Shown: positions 1 to 5,661 of the stretch, piece after piece | Numbering within the stretch: position 1 is the stretch's first letter | Layout: the number at the start of each line of letters is the position of its first letter | Source of the DNA: an uncultured Clostridia bacterium | GTDB lineage: Bacteria > Bacillota > Clostridia > UBA1381 | DNA: 5,661 nt | Assembly (NCBI GenBank): GCA_934481375.1 | Contig: CAKSPN010000124.1 | Span: 1-5,661, forward strand | Direction of reading: 5' to 3' | The notes under the pieces: generated by a model | What the model was told of the DNA's origin: nothing | The model's input: only the letters and a program-made list of their open reading frames with translations | Database searches by the model: none | Made by a program: the position numbers and the translations under genes

Positions 1-362
1 AACTTATCCTTTTCGGTTTTATCCTTTATCTTCCCTGCCTGATGTATCATATTCGATGAAACGTATCTGTCCGCAATTATAATCGTTCCGTCCTTGTAAT
101 CCTTACCCCAATCGGTTTTATAGGTGGCAAATCTGTCCGCCGCAAAAAAACTTGACGCCGCATATGCGCTTGTGTCCTCAGGCTTATCGCCGAAATCCCC
201 GTTAAGATACATCTTAACAAGCGCCGATGACTCGCTCCCGTATGCCGGAAACGAAACGAGCCGTACCTTTTTGCCCTCCTCCGAAAGCCGTTTGTACAAA
301 AGCTCCGTCTGCGTCTGTTTTCCGCTTGCGTCAACGCCGTCCACCGCAATTAATATCCCCAT
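1..362 (-). CDS. tmk: Thymidylate kinase-like protein, N-terminal part (cut by left window edge)
   Basis: Likely a dTMP kinase, phosphorylating dTMP to dTDP with ATP in the cytoplasm for DNA precursor synthesis. The first 120 residues are visible, out of roughly 200-230 expected for the family. Near the N-terminus lies a Walker A loop, GVDASGKQTQ (residues 9-18), in the place of the usual GxDGxGKxTQ. SFPAY at 37-41 fits the FP segment of the dTMP-binding region. ADRYVSSN at 97-104 contains the DRY motif typical of thymidylate kinases. The ATG at 360-362 is chosen because GGAGAAGG lies just upstream and the P-loop starts at residue 9, as in homologues. It starts 13 bases after the tagA stop, so it is probably co-transcribed. 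The P-loop variant and the segments ALVKMYLNG (47-55) and TDWGK (83-87) recall a clostridial Tmk-like subgroup, from memory, that may coexist with a standard Tmk. A deoxynucleoside kinase with different specificity is possible. The lid region is outside the window. Confidence 0.87.
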   Translation of the reverse strand, partial: MGILIAVDGVDASGKQTQTELLYKRLSEEGKKVRLVSFPAYGSESSALVKMYLNGDFGDKPEDTSAYAASSFFAADRFATYKTDWGKDYKDGTIIIADRYVSSNMIHQAGKIKDKTEKDK

Positions 363-365
363 TAT

Positions 366-373
366 CCTTCTCC
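366..373 (-). promoter_or_regulatory. Ribosome binding site of tmk
   Basis: GGAGAAGG on the minus strand lies in the 13-base gap after the tagA stop (376-378). Its GGAG core (370-373) is seven bases from the ATG at 360-362, a normal spacing. Confidence 0.8.
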
Positions 374-375
374 GT

Positions 376-1113
376 TTAATCCTGTTTATACTTTTTCCCC
401 TTTGTGAGAACCGTCATACCGAATTTCGGCAAATCCATCATTCTTCCGGCACGGCTCGGCTCCTTGCAAAGTCTGTAAAACCATTCGAGTCCGAGCTTGC
501 AGAATACATCCGGCGCACGCTCCGCAGTTCCCGCGAATACATCAAGACTTCCGCCTATTCCCATTGCAACCTTTGCTTTAAGCTCATCTTTATGCCTTGT
601 TATCCATTTTTCCTGCAAGGGCGCTCCAAGGCATACAAAAACTATATCCGCACCCGACTCGTTTATGTCCTTTACAATGTCTGCTTCTTCTTCTTTTTTG
701 AAATAGCCGTTTCTTAGTCCCGCTATTTTAAGATTTTTATATTTTTTAAGCAGATTTGCCATTGCCTTTTCCGCAACGCCCGGCTTTCCGCCGAACAGAT
801 ACAGCTTATGCTCACTGCCGTCCAGCTTTTCAAGCACTCTGCACGCTATGTCATAGCCCGCCGCACGCTCTTTTATCGGCTTTTTAAGAATTTTTGACGC
901 ATACACCACGCCTATGCCGTCCGCCGTCAAAAGGTCTGCGGAATTTAAAATATCGGCAAACGAGCTGTCACGGTACGCCGCCATAATTATCTCGGAATTC
1001 GGCGTAAACACCGTATGAAGGCGATCCTCATCAAAAAATCCCATAATTTTATCCGCCGCCTCGGAGATATTCACCATATCGACCTTTACGCCGAGAATAT
1101 TAACTTTATCCAT
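376..1113 (-). CDS. tagA: WecG/TagA/CpsF-family glycosyltransferase (GT26), probable ManNAc transferase
   Basis: Family members transfer N-acetylmannosamine (or ManNAcA) from UDP-sugar to undecaprenyl-diphosphate-GlcNAc at the inner membrane face, completing the linkage disaccharide of wall teichoic acid or a similar polymer. The 245-residue protein carries the family blocks in order: TPNSEIIMAA (37-46), TADGIGVVYA (63-72), GGKPGVAEKA (108-117), RNGYF (134-138), CLGAPLQEKW (161-170), GIGGSLDVFAGTAERAP (185-201) and the C-terminal LEWFYRL (209-215). From the chosen start, T37, D65, R83, R214, R221 and R224 fall exactly at numbers I recall as functionally important in Thermoanaerobacter italicus TagA. 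This supports both activity and the start. There is no signal peptide or obvious transmembrane helix; the basic C-terminal appendage (about 207-245) is the known membrane-contacting part. The ATG has an ideal AAGGAG six bases upstream. An in-frame GTG at 1132-1134 would add seven residues and overlap the citrate synthase gene, so it is less likely. No other wall-polymer gene is visible nearby, so the exact polymer is unknown. Confidence 0.93.
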   Translation of the reverse strand: MDKVNILGVKVDMVNISEAADKIMGFFDEDRLHTVFTPNSEIIMAAYRDSSFADILNSADLLTADGIGVVYASKILKKPIKERAAGYDIACRVLEKLDGSEHKLYLFGGKPGVAEKAMANLLKKYKNLKIAGLRNGYFKKEEEADIVKDINESGADIVFVCLGAPLQEKWITRHKDELKAKVAMGIGGSLDVFAGTAERAPDVFCKLGLEWFYRLCKEPSRAGRMMDLPKFGMTVLTKGKKYKQD

Positions 1114-1119
1114 TGTTTT

Positions 1120-1126
1120 CTCCTTA
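1120..1126 (-). promoter_or_regulatory. Ribosome binding site of tagA overlapping the citrate synthase stop
   Basis: Minus-strand TAAGGAG joins the citrate synthase stop (1124-1126) to AAGGAG (1120-1125), six bases before the tagA ATG at 1111-1113. It decides the start against the upstream GTG at 1132-1134 and suggests translational coupling. The arrangement is identical to the parE-parC junction. Confidence 0.85.
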
Positions 1127-2488
1127 TCTCTCACTTATCGGAACGTATTCCTTTTTATGCGTAATCGACTTATATGCCGGACGTATAATTCTGTCACAGC
1201 CCATTGTTTCCTCAAGCCTGTGCGCACACCAACCGACAATTCTCGCAATCGCAAACAGCGGTGTATACATATCCTTCGGTATGCCGAGCATTTTATAAAC
1301 AAATCCCGAATACATATCCACATTTGCGCACATCACCTTATCGTTATGCTTTACACGTGCAAAAATGCCCGGAGTAAGCTTTTCAATTTTGTTGTAAAGC
1401 TTATACTCCTTTAAAAATTCCTCATTGCTTGCCGCAAGCTTTTCGGCTTTTTTCTTAAGAAGTACACATCTCGGGTCGCTGTAGGTATAAATTGCGTGTC
1501 CCATTCCGTAAATAAGACCTGCGCCGTCGAAAGCCTCCCTGCGGAGTATTTTCTCAAGATATGCGCTTATTTCGTCCTCGTCCTCCCAATCGCTTACAGC
1601 CAATTCTATATCGGACATCATCGCCATAACACGCTCGTTTGCACCGCCGTGCTTCGGACCCTTAAGCGAGCCGATAGCCGCCGCTATTGCGCTGTATGTA
1701 TCCGTTCCCGATGAGGATACGACTCTCGTTGTAAAAGCACTGTTGTTACCGCCGCCGTGTTCTGCGTGCACCATAAGCATAATATCGAGCATTTCCGCTT
1801 CTTCACGGGTATATTTGTTATCGGGGCGGAGTATATACAAAAGATTTTCCGCCGTGGAAAGCTTTACCTGCGGCGTATGCAGATACAGGCTGTTTCCGTC
1901 ATGGTAATGGCTCTTTGCCTGATAACCGTACGCCGCCATAACGGGCATACGTGCTATAAGTTCTATAGACTGCCTTAATATATTTCCCACGCTCACTTCG
2001 TCCGGGTTTGAATCGTACGAATACGCCGCAAGCACCGATCTTGCCATTTTGTTCATAATATTTTTTGACGGTGCTTTTAATATCATATCCTCCGCAAATC
2101 CGTCGGGGAGTTTTCTCAGGTTTCCTATAAGTCTGGTAAATGACGCAAGGGTTTTTGCCTGCGGCAGATGTCCGAACAGCAAAAGATACGCTATCTCCTC
2201 AAATCCGAATCTGCCTTCCTTTTCGCAGTTTTCAACAAGGTCGTTAAGGTCGTATCCTCTGTATTTCAAATGACCCTCCATAGGATACTTTTCACCGTCG
2301 TCCATATAATATCCGACAACCTGACCTACCGAGGTCAGACCTGCCATAACGCCTGTTCCGTCCTCGTTTCTCAGACCTCGTTTTACTCCGTATTTCTTAA
2401 ACGCCTCCTTTGAAAAAGGTGCATATAATTCTTCTGCTTCCGCCTGAAATTTTCTCTCAAGCATTACACGCTCTTCTTCTGTCAGCAT
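1124..2488 (-). CDS. gltA: Citrate synthase (Si-type), long clostridial form
   Basis: Condenses oxaloacetate and acetyl-CoA to citrate in the cytoplasm. In anaerobes this normally opens the oxidative branch toward 2-oxoglutarate and glutamate. The protein has 454 residues, longer than Bacillus-type CitZ (about 370) and with an N-terminal extension of roughly 45 residues rich in Glu and Lys. Catalytic and substrate residues are in place: HAEH (241-244, oxaloacetate contact), H280 in GPKHGGAN, H331 in GMGHAIY, R340 in DPR, D391 in NVDMYSG, R416 in ARIVGWCAH and R436 in IIRP. Proton-transfer residues H280, H331 and D391 correspond to pig H274, H320 and D375. GHAIY has Ala where E. coli GltA has Arg (GHRVY); pig synthase also has GHA, so this is not a defect. 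A 2-methylcitrate synthase role cannot be excluded, but no prp genes are present. The ATG is preferred over an in-frame TTG at 2504-2506 because AAGGAAGTG ends five bases before the ATG. It follows parC by 31 bases and precedes tagA by 10. Confidence 0.95.
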   Translation of the reverse strand: MLTEEERVMLERKFQAEAEELYAPFSKEAFKKYGVKRGLRNEDGTGVMAGLTSVGQVVGYYMDDGEKYPMEGHLKYRGYDLNDLVENCEKEGRFGFEEIAYLLLFGHLPQAKTLASFTRLIGNLRKLPDGFAEDMILKAPSKNIMNKMARSVLAAYSYDSNPDEVSVGNILRQSIELIARMPVMAAYGYQAKSHYHDGNSLYLHTPQVKLSTAENLLYILRPDNKYTREEAEMLDIMLMVHAEHGGGNNSAFTTRVVSSSGTDTYSAIAAAIGSLKGPKHGGANERVMAMMSDIELAVSDWEDEDEISAYLEKILRREAFDGAGLIYGMGHAIYTYSDPRCVLLKKKAEKLAASNEEFLKEYKLYNKIEKLTPGIFARVKHNDKVMCANVDMYSGFVYKMLGIPKDMYTPLFAIARIVGWCAHRLEETMGCDRIIRPAYKSITHKKEYVPISER

Positions 2489-2493
2489 AACGT

Positions 2494-2502
2494 CACTTCC
2501 TT
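2494..2502 (-). promoter_or_regulatory. Ribosome binding site of citrate synthase
   Basis: AAGGAAGTG on the minus strand matches the ideal AAGGAGGTG at eight of nine positions and ends five bases before the ATG at 2486-2488. It decides the start in favour of this ATG over the TTG at 2504-2506, which lies upstream of the site. Confidence 0.75.
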
Positions 2503-2519
2503 TCAAAGGTTTTTTATAA

Positions 2520-4727
2520 TCAGATAAGGCTCATTTGCGTATCGTCCTTTTTCAAAAACGCTCCAGCCGCCGGAATATTCTTAACCCTGTATACCTCGGG
2601 GTTATTCAGCGTACAGTCCGCCTTTGCGCTTACACGTGTCAGCACCGCACCTTTCTTTTTAAGCGTCATAACCTGCACACCCTGTGTGCTTTTTGTTGTT
2701 TTAAGCGGTATTTTATCCGTGTTTATACACAAAACCTTATTATTATCAGACATCACAACTATGTCGATGTCGTTTTCGATAAGCCTTATATCGCATATCG
2801 GCGATTTATCCGAATATGCGCCTATAAGTTTTTTCCTGTTTGTTTTCGTTTCGTACTTATTAAGTTCAACCTTTGCCATTTTTCCGTTTTCAAAAGCAAA
2901 CAGCATCATTCCCGAATAATCGGTTGTTACTACAGTATACAATATTTTTTCATTTTCTTCAAGTCCCAAAATTCCCGGCAGGTATTCGCCCATTGCGCTC
3001 ACCTTGCAGTCGGGCATATCGTAAGTACGCATTTTGTATACGTTGCATTGATTTGAGAAGAACAAAAGCTCCGATTTATTGGTGCTTTCTATTGTCTGCA
3101 GTATTTCATCGTCCTCCTTGAGCTTATGCTCCGTAGTTGTGGACCTTAACGAAACTGCGCTTATCTTTTTAAGATAATTCTCACGTGTGAAGAATATCGT
3201 AAGCGGATAATCCTCTATATGATCCTCCTCTTTGTATTCCTCAAGCGTTTCGCCGCTTACTATCTCCGTTTTTCTCGGCTGACCGTATTTCTTGGCAATC
3301 TGCGTAAGCTGATCCGCTATAAGCTTTTTAACCTTTTTATCGCTTGCAAGTATGGAGTTAAGTTCATTAAGCTCCTCCGTCAGCTTTTCTATATCCGCAG
3401 TTCTTTTTATGATATATTCTTTATTGAGATAACGCAGCTTAATATCCGCAACGTATTCCGCCTGTGCCTCGTCCAGTCCGAAACCGTCCATCAAGTTCGG
3501 AACAACGTCCTCGTCACGCTCCGTATGGCGTATTATCGCAATAGCCTTGTCTATATCAAGCAATATTTTCTTTAAACCTGTGAGAAGATGCAGTCTTTCG
3601 CTCTTTTTCTCAATATCGTATCTGATACCGTTTTTGATGCAGTCCATACGAAATTCTATCCAGTTTCTGAGAATTTCCTTGACTCCGAGTACCATAGGAC
3701 GATTATTTATAAGAACGTTAAAGTTGCATGCAAAGCTGTCCTCAAGCGGTGTAAGCTTATACAGCTTAAGCATAAGCGCATCGGGATCGACTCCACGCTT
3801 TAAATCAAGCGTTATCTTAAATCCGTCAAGACCTATTTCGTCACGTGCGTCCGATATTTCTCTTAATTTGTTTCCCTTTATAAGCTCCATTATCTTGCCT
3901 ATTATTGCTTCGGAGGTTGTTGTATAAGGAATTTCGAGAATATCTATGCAATTGTTCGCTTTATCGTACACGTATTTTGCACGCAATTTAAAGCTTCCGC
4001 GCCCCGTTTCGTATATGACACGCATTTCCTCTTTTGAATAAATAAGCTCCGAACCCATTGAAAAGTCAGGTGCAGGCATTATTTCAAGCAAATCGGCATT
4101 TTCGTCCTTCATATACGCAATGGCGGCATTGCACACCTCGCTCAGATTAAAAGAGCATATATTGCTTGCCATACCTACCGCTATACCCTGATTGGGATTT
4201 ACGAGAATATTCGGGAAAGCGACCGGCAAAAGCGTAGGCTCCTGCATTTCGCCGTCATAGTTATCCACAAATTTAACGGTGTTCTTATTAATATCACCGA
4301 AAAGCTCCTCGCAAATCGGTTCAAGCCTTACCTCCGTATAACGTGCGGCGGCATATGCCATATCTCTCGAATACTGCTTACCGAAGTTACCCTGCGATTC
4401 GATAAGCGGATGCAAAAGCGCCTCGTTGCCGCGTGTAAGACGCACCATTGTTTCATATATGGCGCTGTCGCCGTGCGGATTTAATTTCATCGTCTGACCG
4501 ACAACATTTGCGGATTTTGTAAGCTTTCCGCCCAAAAGCCCCATTTTGTACATCGTATACAAAAGCTTTCTGTGAGCCGGCTTTAATCCGTCTATTTCCG
4601 GTATGGCACGTGAAACTATAACGCTCATCGCATACGGCATATAGTTTTTTTCAAGTGTTTCGGTTATCGGCTGCTCCTCAATCGGAGCGGATATTATAAC
4701 CGGTTCTTCTTTTTTCTTCTTAGCCAT
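2520..4727 (-). CDS. parC: Type IIA topoisomerase subunit A (ParC/GyrA family), probable topoisomerase IV-like
   Basis: Breaks and rejoins both DNA strands through a tyrosyl-DNA link, working as A2B2 with the ParE-type protein encoded just upstream. The protein has 735 residues, against about 800-830 for typical GyrA and 740-820 for ParC. Residues 30-56 match the family start (YAMSVIVSRAIPEIDGLKP, then HR). The winged-helix quinolone region is PHGDSAIYE (84-92), and the catalytic tyrosine is Y130 in AARYTEVRL. The intercalating isoleucine is I182 in GIAVGM. The tower and coiled-coil gate span about 230-490, and a reduced beta-pinwheel about 505-700. No QRRGGKG-like GyrA box is seen: the expected first-blade site reads RSTTTEHKLKEDDE (528-541), so a gyrase role is unlikely. 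The segment before Y130 is KQYSRDMAYAAA instead of the usual ten residues with DGD and AAAM, a divergent version I associate with a second clostridial pair. The N-terminus is a lysine-rich tag (MAKKKKEE). The ATG has AAGGAG six bases upstream. GyrA is the alternative name, less likely. Confidence 0.9.
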   Translation of the reverse strand: MAKKKKEEPVIISAPIEEQPITETLEKNYMPYAMSVIVSRAIPEIDGLKPAHRKLLYTMYKMGLLGGKLTKSANVVGQTMKLNPHGDSAIYETMVRLTRGNEALLHPLIESQGNFGKQYSRDMAYAAARYTEVRLEPICEELFGDINKNTVKFVDNYDGEMQEPTLLPVAFPNILVNPNQGIAVGMASNICSFNLSEVCNAAIAYMKDENADLLEIMPAPDFSMGSELIYSKEEMRVIYETGRGSFKLRAKYVYDKANNCIDILEIPYTTTSEAIIGKIMELIKGNKLREISDARDEIGLDGFKITLDLKRGVDPDALMLKLYKLTPLEDSFACNFNVLINNRPMVLGVKEILRNWIEFRMDCIKNGIRYDIEKKSERLHLLTGLKKILLDIDKAIAIIRHTERDEDVVPNLMDGFGLDEAQAEYVADIKLRYLNKEYIIKRTADIEKLTEELNELNSILASDKKVKKLIADQLTQIAKKYGQPRKTEIVSGETLEEYKEEDHIEDYPLTIFFTRENYLKKISAVSLRSTTTEHKLKEDDEILQTIESTNKSELLFFSNQCNVYKMRTYDMPDCKVSAMGEYLPGILGLEENEKILYTVVTTDYSGMMLFAFENGKMAKVELNKYETKTNRKKLIGAYSDKSPICDIRLIENDIDIVVMSDNNKVLCINTDKIPLKTTKSTQGVQVMTLKKKGAVLTRVSAKADCTLNNPEVYRVKNIPAAGAFLKKDDTQMSLI

Positions 4728-4733
4728 AAATTA

Positions 4734-4740
4734 CTCCTTA
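4734..4740 (-). promoter_or_regulatory. Ribosome binding site of parC overlapping the parE stop
   Basis: On the minus strand TAAGGAG joins the parE stop codon (TAA, 4738-4740) to the Shine-Dalgarno core AAGGAG (4734-4739), six bases before the parC ATG. A ribosome ending parE covers this site, so translational coupling of the two subunits, and hence balanced synthesis, is a reasonable inference. Confidence 0.85.
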
Positions 4741-5661
4741 TGATAAATCAAGCATTTCCATATAAAGTCCGCCGTTGTTTGCGATGTAATCTTTTCTGCT
4801 TGCAAGATTATCGCCCAAAAGCACATCGAACATCTGCGCCGTTCTCTCCATACTCTCCGGCGTAACACGGATAAGCCGTCTTGTGGACGGGTGCATAGTG
4901 GTCAGACTCATCATTTCGGGCTGGTTTTCACCGAGTCCCTTGGAGCGCTTTATATCGTAATCGTCACTGCTCTTTTTAAGTCCGTCCTCGTTAAGCTTTG
5001 CGACTATCTCGTCCTTTTCCGCATCGGTGTAGGCAAAATGCTTTTCTCCCCTGCGCTTTGTCTTTGTAACGGTTATCTCGTAAAGCGGCGACTCCGCAAT
5101 ATACACCAAACCCTCCTCTATAAGCGTCGGGGTAAGTCTGTAGAGCATTGTAAGTATCAGAGTACGTATCTGGTATCCGTCAACATCGGCATCGGTACAG
5201 ATTATTATTTTGCTCCATCTGAGATTATCGAGGCTGAAGCTGTCAAGTCCCTTATTATGCTTTGATTTTATCTCAACGCCGCAGCCGAGAACCTTCATCA
5301 AATCAACGATTACGTCGCTTTTGAAGATTTTCGGATAATCGGCTTTTAAACAGTTTAATATTTTTCCGCGTATAGGCATAATCGCCTGAAAGCTTGCGTC
5401 ACGTGCAAGCTTGCACGAGCCGAGCGCCGAATCGCCCTCCACTATATACAATTCACGGCGTGACACGTCCTTTGTACGGCAGTCGACAAATTTCTCGACT
5501 CTGTTGGTTACGTCCATCGAGCCTGTAAGCTTCTTTTTAATGTCAATCCGTGCTTTTTCCGCATTTTCACGGCTTCTTTTATTAACAAGCACCTGGTTTG
5601 CAATCTTTTCCGCGTCCGCTTTGTTTTCGATTAAATATACCTCAAGCTGATGACGCAGAAA
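4738..5661 (-). CDS. parE: Type IIA topoisomerase subunit B (ParE/GyrB family), C-terminal part (cut by right window edge)
   Basis: The ATPase/TOPRIM subunit of a type IIA topoisomerase. It supplies ATP-driven strand passage and the metal-binding site for cleavage by its partner, encoded next. The last 307 residues are visible; the frame is open to the window edge, so the N-terminal GHKL ATPase and most of the transducer domain lie outside. Visible TOPRIM elements are VEGDSALGS (catalytic Glu at codon 5437-5439), IMPIRGKILN, and TDADVDGY with the metal-binding DxDxD at codons 5179-5193. Then come YIAESPLYEI, the C-terminal SKGLGENQPEMM and TTMHPSTRRL, and a short tail ending MLDLS. There is no gammaproteobacterial GyrB insert. 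EGDSALGSCKLARDASFQ differs from the usual EGDSAGGSAKQGRDR, so it is a divergent family member. An internal GTG at 5590-5592 is not a start, because conserved sequence continues upstream of it. Pairing with the adjacent A subunit and the missing GyrA box there favour ParE over GyrB. Confidence 0.92.
   Translation of the reverse strand, partial: FLRHQLEVYLIENKADAEKIANQVLVNKRSRENAEKARIDIKKKLTGSMDVTNRVEKFVDCRTKDVSRRELYIVEGDSALGSCKLARDASFQAIMPIRGKILNCLKADYPKIFKSDVIVDLMKVLGCGVEIKSKHNKGLDSFSLDNLRWSKIIICTDADVDGYQIRTLILTMLYRLTPTLIEEGLVYIAESPLYEITVTKTKRRGEKHFAYTDAEKDEIVAKLNEDGLKKSSDDYDIKRSKGLGENQPEMMSLTTMHPSTRRLIRVTPESMERTAQMFDVLLGDNLASRKDYIANNGGLYMEMLDLS

Larger units (their letters stand above)
1..5661 (-). 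other. Probable polycistronic operon parE-parC-gltA-tagA-tmk (both ends outside the window)
   Basis: Five genes on the same strand are separated by only 10, 31, 10 and 13 bases, each with its own ribosome binding site. No intrinsic terminator (GC-rich stem followed by a T run) is visible in any gap. Co-transcription is inferred from spacing alone. A promoter inside the end of parC, serving citrate synthase separately, cannot be excluded because that gap is the longest. The operon promoter and terminator are not in view. Confidence 0.7.

Noticed and set aside
124..717. Long plus-strand open frame (197 codons) opposite tagA and tmk
   Set aside because: It lies antisense to two genes with clear family motifs, shows no recognisable domain of its own, and no plus-strand RBS or promoter was seen. 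It also spans the junction of two real genes. The other plus-strand frames opposite parC, parE and citrate synthase were rejected for the same reasons.
2505..2535. Possible promoter before citrate synthase (minus-strand TGATTATAAA, resembling an extended -10)
   Set aside because: No TTGACA-like -35 at suitable distance was found, and A/T-rich matches of this quality are common by chance. Not listed as a feature.
4698..4721. A-rich start of parC (lysine codons with a run of six A) as a frameshift site
   Set aside because: The AAAAAAG heptamer is not in the slippery X-XXY-YYZ register and no alternative product is apparent. It simply encodes a Lys-rich N-terminus.
1354..5405. Six CACGTG hexamers (1354, 2633, 3182, 3842, 4607, 5400), more than chance predicts
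   Set aside because: All six fall in the same reading frame of real genes as NCA-CGT-G, coding Ala, Thr or Ser, then Arg, then a G-starting codon. They reflect preferred use of CGT for arginine, not a binding site.
5590..5592. GTG as a start for a separate small ParE-like protein
   Set aside because: The frame stays open and family-like upstream to the window edge, so this is an internal valine codon of a truncated view.
1..5661. Mobile element, CRISPR array, defence system, riboswitch or toxin-antitoxin module
   Set aside because: The window is almost wholly covered by five conserved genes with gaps of 31 bases or less. No repeats, transposase, integrase or structured leader could be found by reading both strands.

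Overview
The window holds five genes, all on the minus strand, with almost no space between them. It looks like part of one long operon read from right to left. In transcription order they are: the C-terminal part of a ParE/GyrB-type topoisomerase subunit (cut by the right edge), a complete ParC/GyrA-type subunit, a complete Si-type citrate synthase, a complete WecG/TagA-family glycosyltransferase, and the N-terminal part of a dTMP-kinase-like protein (cut by the left edge). The four gaps are 10, 31, 10 and 13 bases. There is no non-coding stretch over 31 bases, and I see no RNA gene, insertion sequence, CRISPR array or intrinsic terminator.

The organism is most likely a Gram-positive anaerobe of the class Clostridia. 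This rests on strong AGGAG-type ribosome binding sites at every junction, moderate G+C (judged by eye), a TagA whose residue numbering matches the Thermoanaerobacter enzyme as I recall it, a long clostridial-type citrate synthase, and a topoisomerase pair and dTMP kinase that resemble divergent clostridial versions. I cannot name a genus.

Region by region: 4738-5661 encodes the TOPRIM and C-terminal part of the ATPase subunit, and 2520-4727 the DNA-cleaving subunit with its catalytic tyrosine. Together they should form an A2B2 type IIA topoisomerase. The A subunit has no recognisable GyrA box, so a topoisomerase IV-like decatenating or relaxing role is more likely than negative supercoiling. 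Region 1124-2488 encodes citrate synthase, which in anaerobes usually feeds 2-oxoglutarate and glutamate synthesis. Region 376-1113 encodes a transferase acting on undecaprenyl-diphosphate-linked sugar for wall polymer synthesis. Region 1-362 encodes a nucleotide kinase for DNA precursor supply.

The genes do not form one pathway; they look like a growth-linked housekeeping operon (chromosome topology, carbon entry, envelope, DNA precursors). I found no convincing evidence of a new defence, mobile or otherwise undescribed system. The most interesting points are the divergent topoisomerase pair, the unusual gene grouping, and two junctions built identically with the stop codon embedded in the next gene's ribosome binding site.
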